From the NCBI GenBank assembly GCA_964556225.1, contig CAZKVJ010000001.1, positions 186,001 through 250,000 of the forward strand: a stretch of 64,000 nt of DNA, given 5' to 3'. Source of the stretch: CAZKVJ01 sp964556225. Its GTDB lineage: Bacteria; Actinomycetota; Acidimicrobiia; Acidimicrobiales; Ilumatobacteraceae. Below the pieces are notes generated by a model, which was not told the origin of the DNA, did no database searches, and was given only the letters and a program-made list of their open reading frames with translations. The position numbers were made by a program, and so were the translations under genes. Numbering within the stretch: position 1 is the stretch's first letter; every line of letters begins with the position of its first letter. Below are positions 23,439 to 31,730 of the stretch, one piece after another.

Positions 23439-24710
23439 GTGAGCGCCACTGCACCAGCCCCGTCCGGGCTCCGCGTCGACGGTGCCCGGCTGTCGGCCCG
23501 GCTGGCGGCGCTGGCCGAGATCGGGTCCACGGGCGACGGCGGCTGCTGCCGCCTGGCGCTCACCGACGACGACCGTGACGGCCGAGACATGGTCGTGGCG
23601 TGGATGCGGGAGCTGGACCTCGACGTGCGCGTCGATGCCATCGGCAACATCGTGGGCACCTGGGCAGTGGGCGACGGTGCGCCGGTGATGATGGGCTCGC
23701 ACATCGACACGGTCCGAACCGGCGGACGCTTCGATGGCAACCTCGGCGTCCTGGCGGGGCTCGAGGTGATCGAGACGTGCCAGCGGGCCGGCCTGCGGCC
23801 GCGCCGGCCACTGGCCGTGGCCGTGTTCACCGACGAGGAGGGCGCCCGGTTCGCTCCTGACATGCTCGGCTCGTTGGTGTACGTCGGAGGGCTCGGCGTG
23901 GAGGCGGCACTCGACGTGGTGGCGATCGACGGTGCGCGCCTGGGCGACGAGCTGGCGCGCATCGGCTACGCCGGGGTCCACCCGTGTCCGGGACCGGCGC
24001 CGCACGCCTTCGTCGAGCTGCACGTCGAGCAGGGTCCCGTGCTGGAAGCGGCTGGGGTCCGCATCGGCGCCGTCACGGGCGTCCAGGGGATCTCCTGGCA
24101 GGAGGTCACGGTCGAGGGCCAGTCGAACCACGCCGGCACGACCCCGATGGCGCTGCGCCACGATGCCGGCTACGTGGCGGCCGAGATCGCCGTGTTCGTC
24201 CGGCACCTCGCCACCGAGATGGGCGGCCACCAGGTGGGCACGGTCGGTCGGCTCGACCTCCACCCCGACCTCGTCAACGTGGTCGCGGCCCGTGCCGTGC
24301 TGACCGTCGACCTGCGCAACACCGACGAGACCGAGCTGCAGCTCGCCGAGGCGCGCCTGGCCGACCACCTCGCCCGGCTGGCAGCGGCCGAGAGGGTGAC
24401 GATTCGCACACGCACCCTGGCTCGCTTCGAACCGGTCACCTTCGACGAGCGGGTCGTCGCCCTGGTCGAGCGAGCTGCCCGCTCGCTCGGTCAGTCGGTG
24501 CAGCGGCTCCCGAGTGGCGCCGGGCACGACGCCCAGATGCTCGCCCGGGTGTGCCCGACGGCGATGATCTTCGTGCCGAGCGTCGGCGGCGTCAGCCACA
24601 ACCCCACCGAGCACACCGACGCGGCCGACCTCGAGACCGGCGCCAACGTGCTGGCGTCGGTGGTGCTGGCGCTGGCGAGCGGGGCGCTCGAACCGGGGGG
24701 CGCTCGGTGA
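23439..24710 (+). CDS. M20 family allantoate/N-carbamoyl-L-amino acid amidohydrolase
   Basis: This 423-residue dizinc hydrolase has MMGSHIDTVRTGGRFDGNLGVLAGLE (metal His and Asp, about 84-108), VFTDEEGARF (Glu pair), HVEQGPVLE and GQSNHAGTTPMALRHDA of the lid domain. PSGAGHDAQML holds the last conserved His-Asp, and SHNPTEHTD the final metal His. This is the allantoate amidohydrolase/hydantoin-utilisation carbamoylase group, which splits ureido bonds to ammonia and CO2 plus an amino acid or glycolate derivative. It overlaps the next gene by 4 nt; the paired carbamoylase suggests joint breakdown of ureides or hydantoins. Confidence 0.9.
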   Translation: MSATAPAPSGLRVDGARLSARLAALAEIGSTGDGGCCRLALTDDDRDGRDMVVAWMRELDLDVRVDAIGNIVGTWAVGDGAPVMMGSHIDTVRTGGRFDGNLGVLAGLEVIETCQRAGLRPRRPLAVAVFTDEEGARFAPDMLGSLVYVGGLGVEAALDVVAIDGARLGDELARIGYAGVHPCPGPAPHAFVELHVEQGPVLEAAGVRIGAVTGVQGISWQEVTVEGQSNHAGTTPMALRHDAGYVAAEIAVFVRHLATEMGGHQVGTVGRLDLHPDLVNVVAARAVLTVDLRNTDETELQLAEARLADHLARLAAAERVTIRTRTLARFEPVTFDERVVALVERAARSLGQSVQRLPSGAGHDAQMLARVCPTAMIFVPSVGGVSHNPTEHTDAADLETGANVLASVVLALASGALEPGGAR

Positions 24711-25633
24711 CCAGGGTGGTCACGGTCGGCGCCGCGCAGATGGGCCCGGTCCAGCGCGATCACTCCCGGGTCGACGTGGTGGAACGGCTGATCGTCCTGC
24801 TCCACCAGGCGCACGCCGAAGGATGCGAGCTGGTGGTGTTCCCCGAGCTCGCGCTCACCACGTTCTTCCCCCGATGGTTCGTCGACGATCTCGGCGAGGC
24901 GGACCACTGGTACGAGCGGAGCATGCCGGGGTTGGAGACCCGGCGGCTCTTCGACGAGGCCGCTCGCCTGGGTGTGGGGTTCTGCCTCGGCTACGCAGAG
25001 CTGACCGCCGACGGCCACCGGTACAACACCCAGATCCTCGTCGAGCGCGACGGGTCGGTGGTCGGGCACTACCGCAAGGTGCACATCCCCGGCCACGAGC
25101 ACCACGAGCCGCACCGGCCGTTCCAGCACGCCGAACGGCACTACTTCGAGCCGGGACCGGAAGGGTTCGGGGTGTGGCGGGCGTTCGGGGGCATCGTCGG
25201 GATGATGATCTGCAACGACCGGCGCTGGCCCGAGTCGTACCGGGTGATGGCCCTGCAGGGCGTCGAGCTCATCCTCTGCGGCTACAACACGCCGATCCAC
25301 TACGCCCCCGATCCCAGCCAGGACGTCCTGGCCGGCTTCCACAACGCGCTGGTCATGCAGGCGGGGGCGTACCAGAACGGGACCTGGGTCGTCGGTGTCG
25401 CCAAGGGCGGTGTGGAGGAGGGGGTCGAGAGCCTGGCGCAGTCGTGCATCGTGGCGCCGAGCGGGCAGATCGTCGCCCAGGCGTACACCGACCGGGACGA
25501 GCTCGTCGTCGCCCGTTGTGATCTCGACTGGTGCAGCCGATACAAGGACACGCTGTTCGACTTCGACCGCTACCGGCGTCCCGAGGTCTACGGCCGCATC
25601 GGCAGCCAGCGCGGCGTCACGCTGCCCGAGTGA
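24707..25633 (+). CDS. Carbon-nitrogen hydrolase, D-carbamoylase-like
   Basis: This 308-residue nitrilase-superfamily enzyme has the catalytic triad Glu in VVFPELALTTFFPRW (about 47), Lys in GHYRKVHIPGH (about 127) and Cys in MMICNDRRWPESYRV (about 172). The ICNDRRWPE motif and HEHHEPHRPF loop are marks of N-carbamoyl-D-amino-acid amidohydrolase. It would release ammonia and CO2 from an N-carbamoyl amino acid. The GTG overlaps the preceding amidohydrolase stop (GTGA). Together they look able to open ureido compounds of both hands or successive steps of one path. Confidence 0.9.
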   Translation: MTRVVTVGAAQMGPVQRDHSRVDVVERLIVLLHQAHAEGCELVVFPELALTTFFPRWFVDDLGEADHWYERSMPGLETRRLFDEAARLGVGFCLGYAELTADGHRYNTQILVERDGSVVGHYRKVHIPGHEHHEPHRPFQHAERHYFEPGPEGFGVWRAFGGIVGMMICNDRRWPESYRVMALQGVELILCGYNTPIHYAPDPSQDVLAGFHNALVMQAGAYQNGTWVVGVAKGGVEEGVESLAQSCIVAPSGQIVAQAYTDRDELVVARCDLDWCSRYKDTLFDFDRYRRPEVYGRIGSQRGVTLPE

Positions 25634-25648
25634 TGGGATGATCCCCCC

Positions 25649-26551
25649 GTGAGCGACCCCACCCCCCAGCCCGATCCCCTGCCGCCCGGCCGGCTCCCGT
25701 CCACCGTCGATGGCGCCTCCGTCCTGCTGCGCGTCGAGTCCCCGCGCCGCCCCCGTCGCTGGCCGTGGGTGGCGGGCGGCGTCGGCGTCGCCGCGGTCGT
25801 CATCGCCGGGGCGGTGGCGCTGGCCGCCGGGGACGGCGGCGGCTACTCCCTCGAGGCGGCGATCGATGGCGCCGGCGACCATGACAGTGTCACCTCGGAG
25901 CTCGAGGTCGACATGGCGATGATTCAGATGACGGCCTCGGGTGCCACCGACTTCGTCGACGAGCTCGCCGCCGTCGACGTCGACTTCGGCATCGGCGAGA
26001 TGTCGATGGTGATGGATCTCGGCGCCGGCGAGCTCTACTTGCAGGCCGACGCGCTCGGGCGCAACGGCAGGAGGATGGGGGGCGCCGAGTGGGTCCGGTT
26101 CTCGGCGTCAGACCTGGAGGCCCTCGGCATGGGCGCGGGCGGCCTGACCGGCGGGATCGGCACCGCAGCGGGCGATCTCGGACCGCTGTTCGACGCGCTC
26201 GGTGACGCCGCCGAGGTCGAGGAGGGCGAGATCGAGACGCTCGACGACCTCGACGGCATCCGTGCGAAGCACTACACGGTCATCATCGACACCGAGCAGC
26301 TCAGCGACGCCCTGGCACTGTCCATCGACCAGCTCGGCTTCGGGCGTCGGTCGCTGCCCGACACGGTCGACGTCGAGGTCTGGGTCGACGGCGACGATCT
26401 CATCCGCCGGGTCGAGCTCGAGCTCGAGCTGGGGATGATGGGGATGGACATGGTCGTTCGCCATCCCTCGTGGGACGAGGACCTCGACCTGGAGCTGCCG
26501 GACCCCGACACGGTCGTCGACGCCGGCGACCTCCCGGGCATCTTCGGCTGA
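25649..26551 (+). CDS. Membrane-anchored protein, LppX/LprG-like fold suspected
   Basis: This 300-residue protein has a Pro-rich cytoplasmic start, one transmembrane helix (about 41-61; WVAGGVGVAAVVIAGAVALAAG) and an acidic outer domain. The outer part resembles mycobacterial-type lipid-binding lipoproteins in pattern. It has a strand set 'SELEVDMAMIQM', a 'GIGEMSMVMDL' strand, the phrase GAEWVRFSASDLEALGMG, and TVDVEVWVDGDDLIRRVELELE near the end. I do not recognise a specific family, and the fold assignment is an inference from pattern. It sits between the carbamoylase (15 bp) and the fused hydroxylase gene. Confidence 0.6.
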   Translation: MSDPTPQPDPLPPGRLPSTVDGASVLLRVESPRRPRRWPWVAGGVGVAAVVIAGAVALAAGDGGGYSLEAAIDGAGDHDSVTSELEVDMAMIQMTASGATDFVDELAAVDVDFGIGEMSMVMDLGAGELYLQADALGRNGRRMGGAEWVRFSASDLEALGMGAGGLTGGIGTAAGDLGPLFDALGDAAEVEEGEIETLDDLDGIRAKHYTVIIDTEQLSDALALSIDQLGFGRRSLPDTVDVEVWVDGDDLIRRVELELELGMMGMDMVVRHPSWDEDLDLELPDPDTVVDAGDLPGIFG

Positions 26552-26585
26552 GCCCTGACAGACTGGCGGTGACCCGGAGGACGCC

Positions 26586-29180
26586 GTGACCGCCATCGAC
26601 GATCCCGCCACCATCGCGCTCACCGTGAACGGCGCCGCAGCGACGGTCCGGGCCGATCACCCACACCTGTTGGCGGCCCTGCGCGACGAGCTCGACATCA
26701 CCTCGCCCAAGGACGGCTGCTCACCGTCGGGTCAGTGTGGCTGCTGCACCGTGCTGGTCGACGGTCGGGCGGTGGTGAGCTGCCAGCAGCCCCTCGCCAA
26801 GGTCGCCGGCGCACACGTGGTGACCCTGGAGGGGCTCCCGGACGAGGAGCGCCGGCGCTACGCCGACGCGTTCGCCGCCCATGGCGGGCTGCAATGCGGG
26901 TTCTGCATCCCCGGGATCGTGGTGCGGGCCAAGGCGCAGATCGACAAGAAGGGCGCCGACCTGACGCGCGACGACATGGCCCGTCACCTCGGCGCTCACC
27001 TGTGCCGGTGCACCGGCTACGTCAAGATCCTCGACGCCATCGAGTCTGTCGCCCGCGGCGAGCGCGCGACGCCCGAACGCCCGGGCGGCATCGGCAGCAG
27101 GGGCGTGCGCTACCAGGCGGGCGAGCTCGCCCTCGGCGACCGGGGCTACATCGACGACCTGCGGGTCCCCGGGATGCTGCACGCGGCGCTGCACCTCACT
27201 GAGCACGCCCGGGCCGACGTGGCCGGCATCGACGTCACGGCTGCCGCGGCGGCGCCGGGTGTCGTGGCGGTGCTGACGGCGGCCGACATCCCCGGTGAGC
27301 TGCGCGTGGGGCTGATCCACAAGGACTGGCCGGTCATGGTCCCCGTCGGGGGACGCACCAGCTTCAGCGGCGACGTGCTCGCCGTCGTGGTGGCCGAGAC
27401 CCGCCCGCAGGCACGAGCTGCGGCGGCGCTGGTGCGGGTCGACTACCGCCCGCTGCGCGTCCTGACCGACCCGGTCGCCGCCATCGATGATCCCGAGGTG
27501 GCCGTGTGGGGGACCGACACGAACGTGCTGTCGGTCAGCGAGTACGCACGTGGCGATGCCGATGCGGCGCTGGCGGCCAGTGCCCACGTGGTGCACGAGG
27601 TCTTCACCACTCAGCGGGTCGAGCACGCGTTCCTCGAGCCGGAGAGCACCCTTGCCGTGCCCTCCGACGCGCCGGGCGGGAGGACGCTGCACGTGTACTC
27701 GGGGGGCCAGGGCATCTGGGACGACCGCGACGACATCGCCCGGGTGCTCGGCGTGGGGACCGAGCGAGTCACCGTCGAGCTGGTGTCGAACGGGGGGGCA
27801 TTCGGCGGCAAGGAGGACCTGAGCAACCAGGCCCACGCCGCGCTGGCGGCGTGGGTCCTCGGGCTCCCCGTGAAGTGCACGCTCTCGCGCGAGGAGAGCT
27901 TTCGGATCCACGCCAAGCGTCACCCGGTCAGGGTCGAGAGCTGGGCTGGGTGTGACGCCCACGGCCACCTCACCGCGCTGAAGGTCCGGGCGATCGGGGA
28001 CAGCGGCGCCTACGCCAGCGTCGGGATGAAGGTGCTCGAGCGGATGGCCGGGCACGCCAGCGGGCCGTACCACGTCCCAGCGATCGACGTGCGTTCCACG
28101 GCGGTGCGCACGAACAACCCGGTGTGCGGTGCGTTCCGTGGCTTCGGCGCGAACCAGGCCCAGTTCGCCATGGAGGGCTGCCTCGACCGTCTGGCCGAAC
28201 AGGTCGGCATCAGCGGCTGGGAGATCCGCGCCCGCAACGTCATCCGGCCCGGCCAGGTGTGGGGCCCGGGGCAGATCATGGACGACGGCTGTCTCGGCGC
28301 CGAGCGGTGCCTCGACGCGCTGCGGCCGCACCTCGACGCCGCCGTCGCCACCGGCAAGGCGGTCGGCGTCGGGCTCGGGCTCAAGAACTCCGGGCTCGGC
28401 AATGGCTTCGTCGAGGTGACGGGCGCCGCCGTGCGCTTCCGAGCCGACGGTCGGGTGGAGCTGCGCCACGGCTGGACGGAGATGGGCCAGGGCATCCACA
28501 CCGTGGCGCTCCAGGTGCTCGTCGAGGAGCTCGGCATCGACCCGGACCGCATCGACGTCGTGGTCGACACCACTCGAGAGCTCGGTCATGGCCAGACCAC
28601 CGGATCGCGCGGCACGCTCATGGGGGCCGGCGCGATCAAGGCCGCCTGCGACGCCGCCCGGGCGGCGGGTTGCGCCGTGGAGGTGGACCACGTCGGCGAG
28701 TACCGCGTCGACTGGACCACCAAGCTCGGCACCCCCGGCGTCGAGCACCCCATCATCCACTCGACGTTCGGCTACGCCGCCCAGCTGGTGGTCATCGACC
28801 GATCCACCGGCACCGTCGAGAAGGTGGTCGCCGCGCACGACGTCGGGCGGGCGGTGAACCCCACGCTCTGCGAAGGCCAGATCGAGGGAGCGGTCCACAT
28901 GGGCCTCGGGTACGCGCTCACGGAGGACTTCCCGACCGACCCGTCCACCGGGTTCGCCACCAAGGACACGCTGCGCTCGCTCGGGATCCTGCGGGCCAAG
29001 GACGTCCCGGCCATCGAGGTGATCCTGGTGGAGTCGCCACAGCCCAACGCGCCCTATGGCATCAAGGGAGTGGGCGAGATCGGGCTGGTGCCGACCGCTG
29101 GTGCCGTGGCGGCGGCGCTCCACGACCTCGACGGCGGCTGGCGGGCCTCGTTGCCGATGTCGACGCACGGGACGGGCTGA
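26586..29180 (+). CDS. Fused Fe-S/molybdenum hydroxylase (Se-dependent XDH-like family)
   Basis: This 864-residue enzyme joins a small Fe-S subunit (1-160) to a molybdopterin domain (165-864). The plant-type 2Fe-2S ligands are Cys45, 51, 54 and 66; the second cluster uses Cys104, 107, 140 and 142. The Mo domain shows SNGGAFGGKEDLSNQ, AFRGFGANQAQFAMEG, GWTEMGQGIHT and the catalytic Glu in GIKGVGEIGLV. This one-chain layout without an FAD domain matches the family named selenium-dependent xanthine dehydrogenase. It would hydroxylate a purine or N-heterocycle. The start follows CGGAGGA. It is 4 bp before the amidohydrolase, the same pairing as xdhD-ssnA regions of enterobacteria. Confidence 0.88.
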   Translation: MTAIDDPATIALTVNGAAATVRADHPHLLAALRDELDITSPKDGCSPSGQCGCCTVLVDGRAVVSCQQPLAKVAGAHVVTLEGLPDEERRRYADAFAAHGGLQCGFCIPGIVVRAKAQIDKKGADLTRDDMARHLGAHLCRCTGYVKILDAIESVARGERATPERPGGIGSRGVRYQAGELALGDRGYIDDLRVPGMLHAALHLTEHARADVAGIDVTAAAAAPGVVAVLTAADIPGELRVGLIHKDWPVMVPVGGRTSFSGDVLAVVVAETRPQARAAAALVRVDYRPLRVLTDPVAAIDDPEVAVWGTDTNVLSVSEYARGDADAALAASAHVVHEVFTTQRVEHAFLEPESTLAVPSDAPGGRTLHVYSGGQGIWDDRDDIARVLGVGTERVTVELVSNGGAFGGKEDLSNQAHAALAAWVLGLPVKCTLSREESFRIHAKRHPVRVESWAGCDAHGHLTALKVRAIGDSGAYASVGMKVLERMAGHASGPYHVPAIDVRSTAVRTNNPVCGAFRGFGANQAQFAMEGCLDRLAEQVGISGWEIRARNVIRPGQVWGPGQIMDDGCLGAERCLDALRPHLDAAVATGKAVGVGLGLKNSGLGNGFVEVTGAAVRFRADGRVELRHGWTEMGQGIHTVALQVLVEELGIDPDRIDVVVDTTRELGHGQTTGSRGTLMGAGAIKAACDAARAAGCAVEVDHVGEYRVDWTTKLGTPGVEHPIIHSTFGYAAQLVVIDRSTGTVEKVVAAHDVGRAVNPTLCEGQIEGAVHMGLGYALTEDFPTDPSTGFATKDTLRSLGILRAKDVPAIEVILVESPQPNAPYGIKGVGEIGLVPTAGAVAAALHDLDGGWRASLPMSTHGTG

Positions 29181-29184
29181 CGCG

Positions 29185-30255
29185 GTGGTGGGGGCGACCA
29201 CACCGGGCCTCGTGTGCGGACATCACCATCTCTACTCGGCGCTCGCCCGAGGGATGCCGGCGCCGCCGCGCCAGCCCCACGACTTCCTCGACATCCTCCG
29301 CCAGGTGTGGTGGCGCCTCGACGCCGCCATCGATCTCGACCTGCTGCACTGGTCCGCGCTGCTGGGGGCCACCGAGGCGCTGATGTCCGGGACGACGGCG
29401 ATCGTCGACCACCACGAGAGCCCATCGGCGATCGAGGGCAGCCTGTCCGTCATCGCCGGGGCCTGCGCCGAGGTCGGGGTGCGCGTCAGCGCCGCCTACG
29501 GGGTGACCGACCGTTGGCGCGACGACGGCACGCTCGACGACAGCGGCAACCGGCCGGCGCGCATGACGGACGGCGCCCGGCGCGGGCTGGCCGAGTGCGA
29601 GCGGTACCTGCGCGCCGGCGGGCGCGGGATGGTCGGCGTGCACGCGGCGTTCACGTGCAGCGACGAGACGCTCGAGGCCGCCGCCGGGCTCGCCGTCGAC
29701 CTCGGCGTGGGTGTGCACGTGCACGTGGCGGAGGGGCGCTGCGACGCCGATGCCGGCGCTCGCCTGGAACATCTGGCCCGGCCGGACTGGCTCCTCGTCC
29801 ACTGCGTGCACCTCGACCGCGACCTGCCCGGCACGATCGCCCACAACCCCCGCAGCAACATGAACAACGCGGTGGGCTACGCCGCGCCGGCGCGGCGAAC
29901 GAACCCGGTCGTGCTCGGCACCGACGGCATCGGGGCCGACATGCTCGAGGAGGTCCGCCTGGCGTACGTCGCCCACCGCGCCGACGACGTGACGGCATCC
30001 CCCGAGACGGCGTGGGAGTGGTTGGAGCACGGCTGGGATCTGGTGCCTGAGGCCCGCGACGACGTGGTCACCTGGAGCTATGACCACGTCGACTCCCCCT
30101 GGCACGTGGCCTTCACCCCGGGGATCCGGGCCCTCGAGGTCCGCAGCGCGGCCGGCGAGCTGCTCCTGGCCGACGGCCGGCCCACCCGCGTCGATCTCGA
30201 CGAGGTGCGCGCCCGCGCCGCCGAGGCCGCCCGCCGTCTCCACGCCCACCTCTGA
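29185..30255 (+). CDS. SsnA-like amidohydrolase, shortened
   Basis: This metal-dependent hydrolase has 356 residues at most. The metal set is complete: GHHHLYSALARG (His-x-His, about 11-13), HVHVAEG, LLVHCVHLD and GTDGIGADM (Asp). PGL-x4-HLYSALARGM is the opening of SsnA-type aminohydrolases. The usual 50-60 residues before this motif, which form half of the beta-sandwich, are missing: the frame begins 4 nt after the hydroxylase stop. The tail is also short (VRSAAGELLLADGRP). A later GTG at 29212 is possible. Likely role is deamination of a purine-like compound together with the hydroxylase; the truncated sandwich is odd but the core looks functional. Confidence 0.75.
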   Translation: MVGATTPGLVCGHHHLYSALARGMPAPPRQPHDFLDILRQVWWRLDAAIDLDLLHWSALLGATEALMSGTTAIVDHHESPSAIEGSLSVIAGACAEVGVRVSAAYGVTDRWRDDGTLDDSGNRPARMTDGARRGLAECERYLRAGGRGMVGVHAAFTCSDETLEAAAGLAVDLGVGVHVHVAEGRCDADAGARLEHLARPDWLLVHCVHLDRDLPGTIAHNPRSNMNNAVGYAAPARRTNPVVLGTDGIGADMLEEVRLAYVAHRADDVTASPETAWEWLEHGWDLVPEARDDVVTWSYDHVDSPWHVAFTPGIRALEVRSAAGELLLADGRPTRVDLDEVRARAAEAARRLHAHL

Positions 30256-30282
30256 CCCTCCCGCTTCTGCCAAGGGTGGGGT

Positions 30283-30288
30283 TACGCT
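30283..30288 (+). promoter_or_regulatory. Leaderless-type -10 box for LLM oxidoreductase
   Basis: TACGCT fits TANNNT and ends 8 nt before the ATG at 30297, with no ribosome site. Confidence 0.45.
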
Positions 30289-30296
30289 GCCGCGGC

Positions 30297-31307
30297 ATGG
30301 CTGCTCGCGTCGCGCTGTACCTGCAGGACGCCCACCCGATCCGTGACGGCATGGCCTACGCCCAGTACGCCGAAGCCCACGGCTTCGAGGCCGTCTGGCA
30401 GGCCGAGAGCCGCCTCGTGCGCGAGGCCACCGTGCCGATGGCCGCCTTCGCGGCGGTCACCGACCGGTTGAAGGTGGCCAGTGGGGTCGTGGACTGCTGG
30501 ACGCGCAACCCGGCCCGACTGGCAGCCACGTTCTCGACCCTCGACGACCTGGCGCCCGGCCGGGTCGTCCTGGGCGTGGGCGCGTGGTGGGACCCGCTGG
30601 CCGCCAAGGTGGGCATCCGGCGCGACCACCCCTTGACCGTGATGCGCGAGGTGGTCACCGTGGTGCGGGCGCTCCTCGCCAACGAGCACGTGACGTTCGA
30701 CGGCCGCCACGTCCACCTCGACGGGGTGGAGCTCGACTACGTGTACCAGGAGCGTCGCCCCAAGCACGTCCCCATCTACATCGGCGCCACCGGCATGCAG
30801 ATGATGTCACTCGCCGGCCAGATCGCCGACGGAGTGGTGCTCAACTACCTGGTCAGCCCCGACTACAACGAGCGGGCGCTGGAGGCGCTGGCCAGCGGTG
30901 CCGCCAAGGTCGGCCGGTCCGTGGACGACATCGACCGCCCCCAGCTGGTGGTGTGCAGCGTGCACGAGGACCGGGAGACGGCGCTCGACATGGCCCGCCA
31001 GATGGTGACCCAGTACCTCGGCCAGCAGCCGCACATCATGAAGGCCTCCGGCGTGCCGCAGTCGCTCCTCGACGCCGTCGGCGAGGTGCTCACCTGGCCG
31101 GCCACACACGAGCAGGTCGTCGCCGCCTCGCGCCTGGTTCCCGACGAGATCGTCCAGATGCTCACGGCCAGCGGCACCCCGGCCGAAGCCCGGGAGAAGG
31201 CGGACCACTACGTGCGTCACGGCTGCACGTGCCCGATCCTCTACCCGCTCGGCGACGTCCACGCCATGATCGACGCCTTTGCCGACTGGGAGGGTCCGAG
31301 CACTTGA
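30297..31307 (+). CDS. F420-dependent LLM-class oxidoreductase (Mer-like)
   Basis: This 336-residue TIM-barrel flavin/F420 enzyme begins MAARVALYLQDAHPIRDGMAYAQYAEAHGFEAVW. It has VASGVVDCWTRNPARLAATFSTLDDLAPGRVVLGVGAWWDP, the common LLM core, and VPIYIGATGMQMMSLAGQIADGVVLNYL, typical of methylene-H4MPT reductase-like members. Hydride transfer from reduced F420 to an unknown substrate is expected. It follows the purine-type genes but has its own leaderless-type promoter, so a link to them is only positional. Confidence 0.85.
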   Translation: MAARVALYLQDAHPIRDGMAYAQYAEAHGFEAVWQAESRLVREATVPMAAFAAVTDRLKVASGVVDCWTRNPARLAATFSTLDDLAPGRVVLGVGAWWDPLAAKVGIRRDHPLTVMREVVTVVRALLANEHVTFDGRHVHLDGVELDYVYQERRPKHVPIYIGATGMQMMSLAGQIADGVVLNYLVSPDYNERALEALASGAAKVGRSVDDIDRPQLVVCSVHEDRETALDMARQMVTQYLGQQPHIMKASGVPQSLLDAVGEVLTWPATHEQVVAASRLVPDEIVQMLTASGTPAEAREKADHYVRHGCTCPILYPLGDVHAMIDAFADWEGPST

Positions 31308-31388
31308 CGGGCTGGCGCCTCAGATCGGCCGGATGATGCTGCCGTCGGGGCGTTGGAGGGTTCAGGTGCGGGCGGTGGGGTCGTAGGG

Positions 31389-31622
31389 TCACCCGGCGGG
31401 GGGTGCGAGCGCGGCCGCCCCGCAGATCGCCCACAGCGCGGCGCTCGACGCCAGTGCGCTCCGCCGTCTCCACCACACTGACCAGCGCCGCTTCGCCGCA
31501 CGCGACAACCGCTCCAGATCCGACAACGCGTCGATCAGCTCCCGCGGCCCCAACCCGGCCATCGACGGCACCCACGCCCGCAACCCCGTCACCGCTCTCG
31601 GCAACACCCCGCCGCCGTCCAT
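31389..31622 (-). pseudogene. Frameshifted DUF222/HNH endonuclease relic
   Basis: The minus-strand frame from the ATG at 31622 reads LPRAVTGLRAWVPSMAGLG, then ELIDALSDLERLSRAAK, typical for the start of DUF222-HNH proteins, which are multi-copy in actinobacteria. After AAK it becomes basic nonsense (RRWSVWWRRRSA). In the -1 frame the family sequence goes on as ALVSVVETAERTGVERRAVG, so a single base was lost near 31496. The family's remaining 300 residues and HNH motif are absent. The motif GTGCCTGACCCCTTT lies at 31638-31652 upstream. This 423-bp gap (31308-31730) holds nothing else I can support. Confidence 0.65.
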
Positions 31623-31717
31623 GCCCCGAACCCTGCGAAAGGGGTCAGGCACGGATACCGAACACCTGTTTGCTCCGCGCCACCTCTGCCCCGGGCGCCC
31701 CCAGCGACGGCGATCAC

Positions 31718-31723
31718 TAGAGT
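31718..31723 (+). promoter_or_regulatory. Leaderless-type -10 box for xanthine dehydrogenase operon
   Basis: TAGAGT fits TANNNT and ends 7 nt before the ATG at 31731. It is the only promoter candidate for the three-gene set that follows. Confidence 0.5.
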
Positions 31724-31730
31724 CCGGGCG

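Noticed and set aside
29056..29184. Upstream extension of the SsnA-like amidohydrolase
   Set aside because: It overlaps the hydroxylase C-terminus out of frame and shows no beta-sandwich sequence.
31403..31720. Small plus-strand ORF in the gap before the xanthine dehydrogenase operon
   Set aside because: It lies opposite the DUF222 relic and resembles low-complexity noise.
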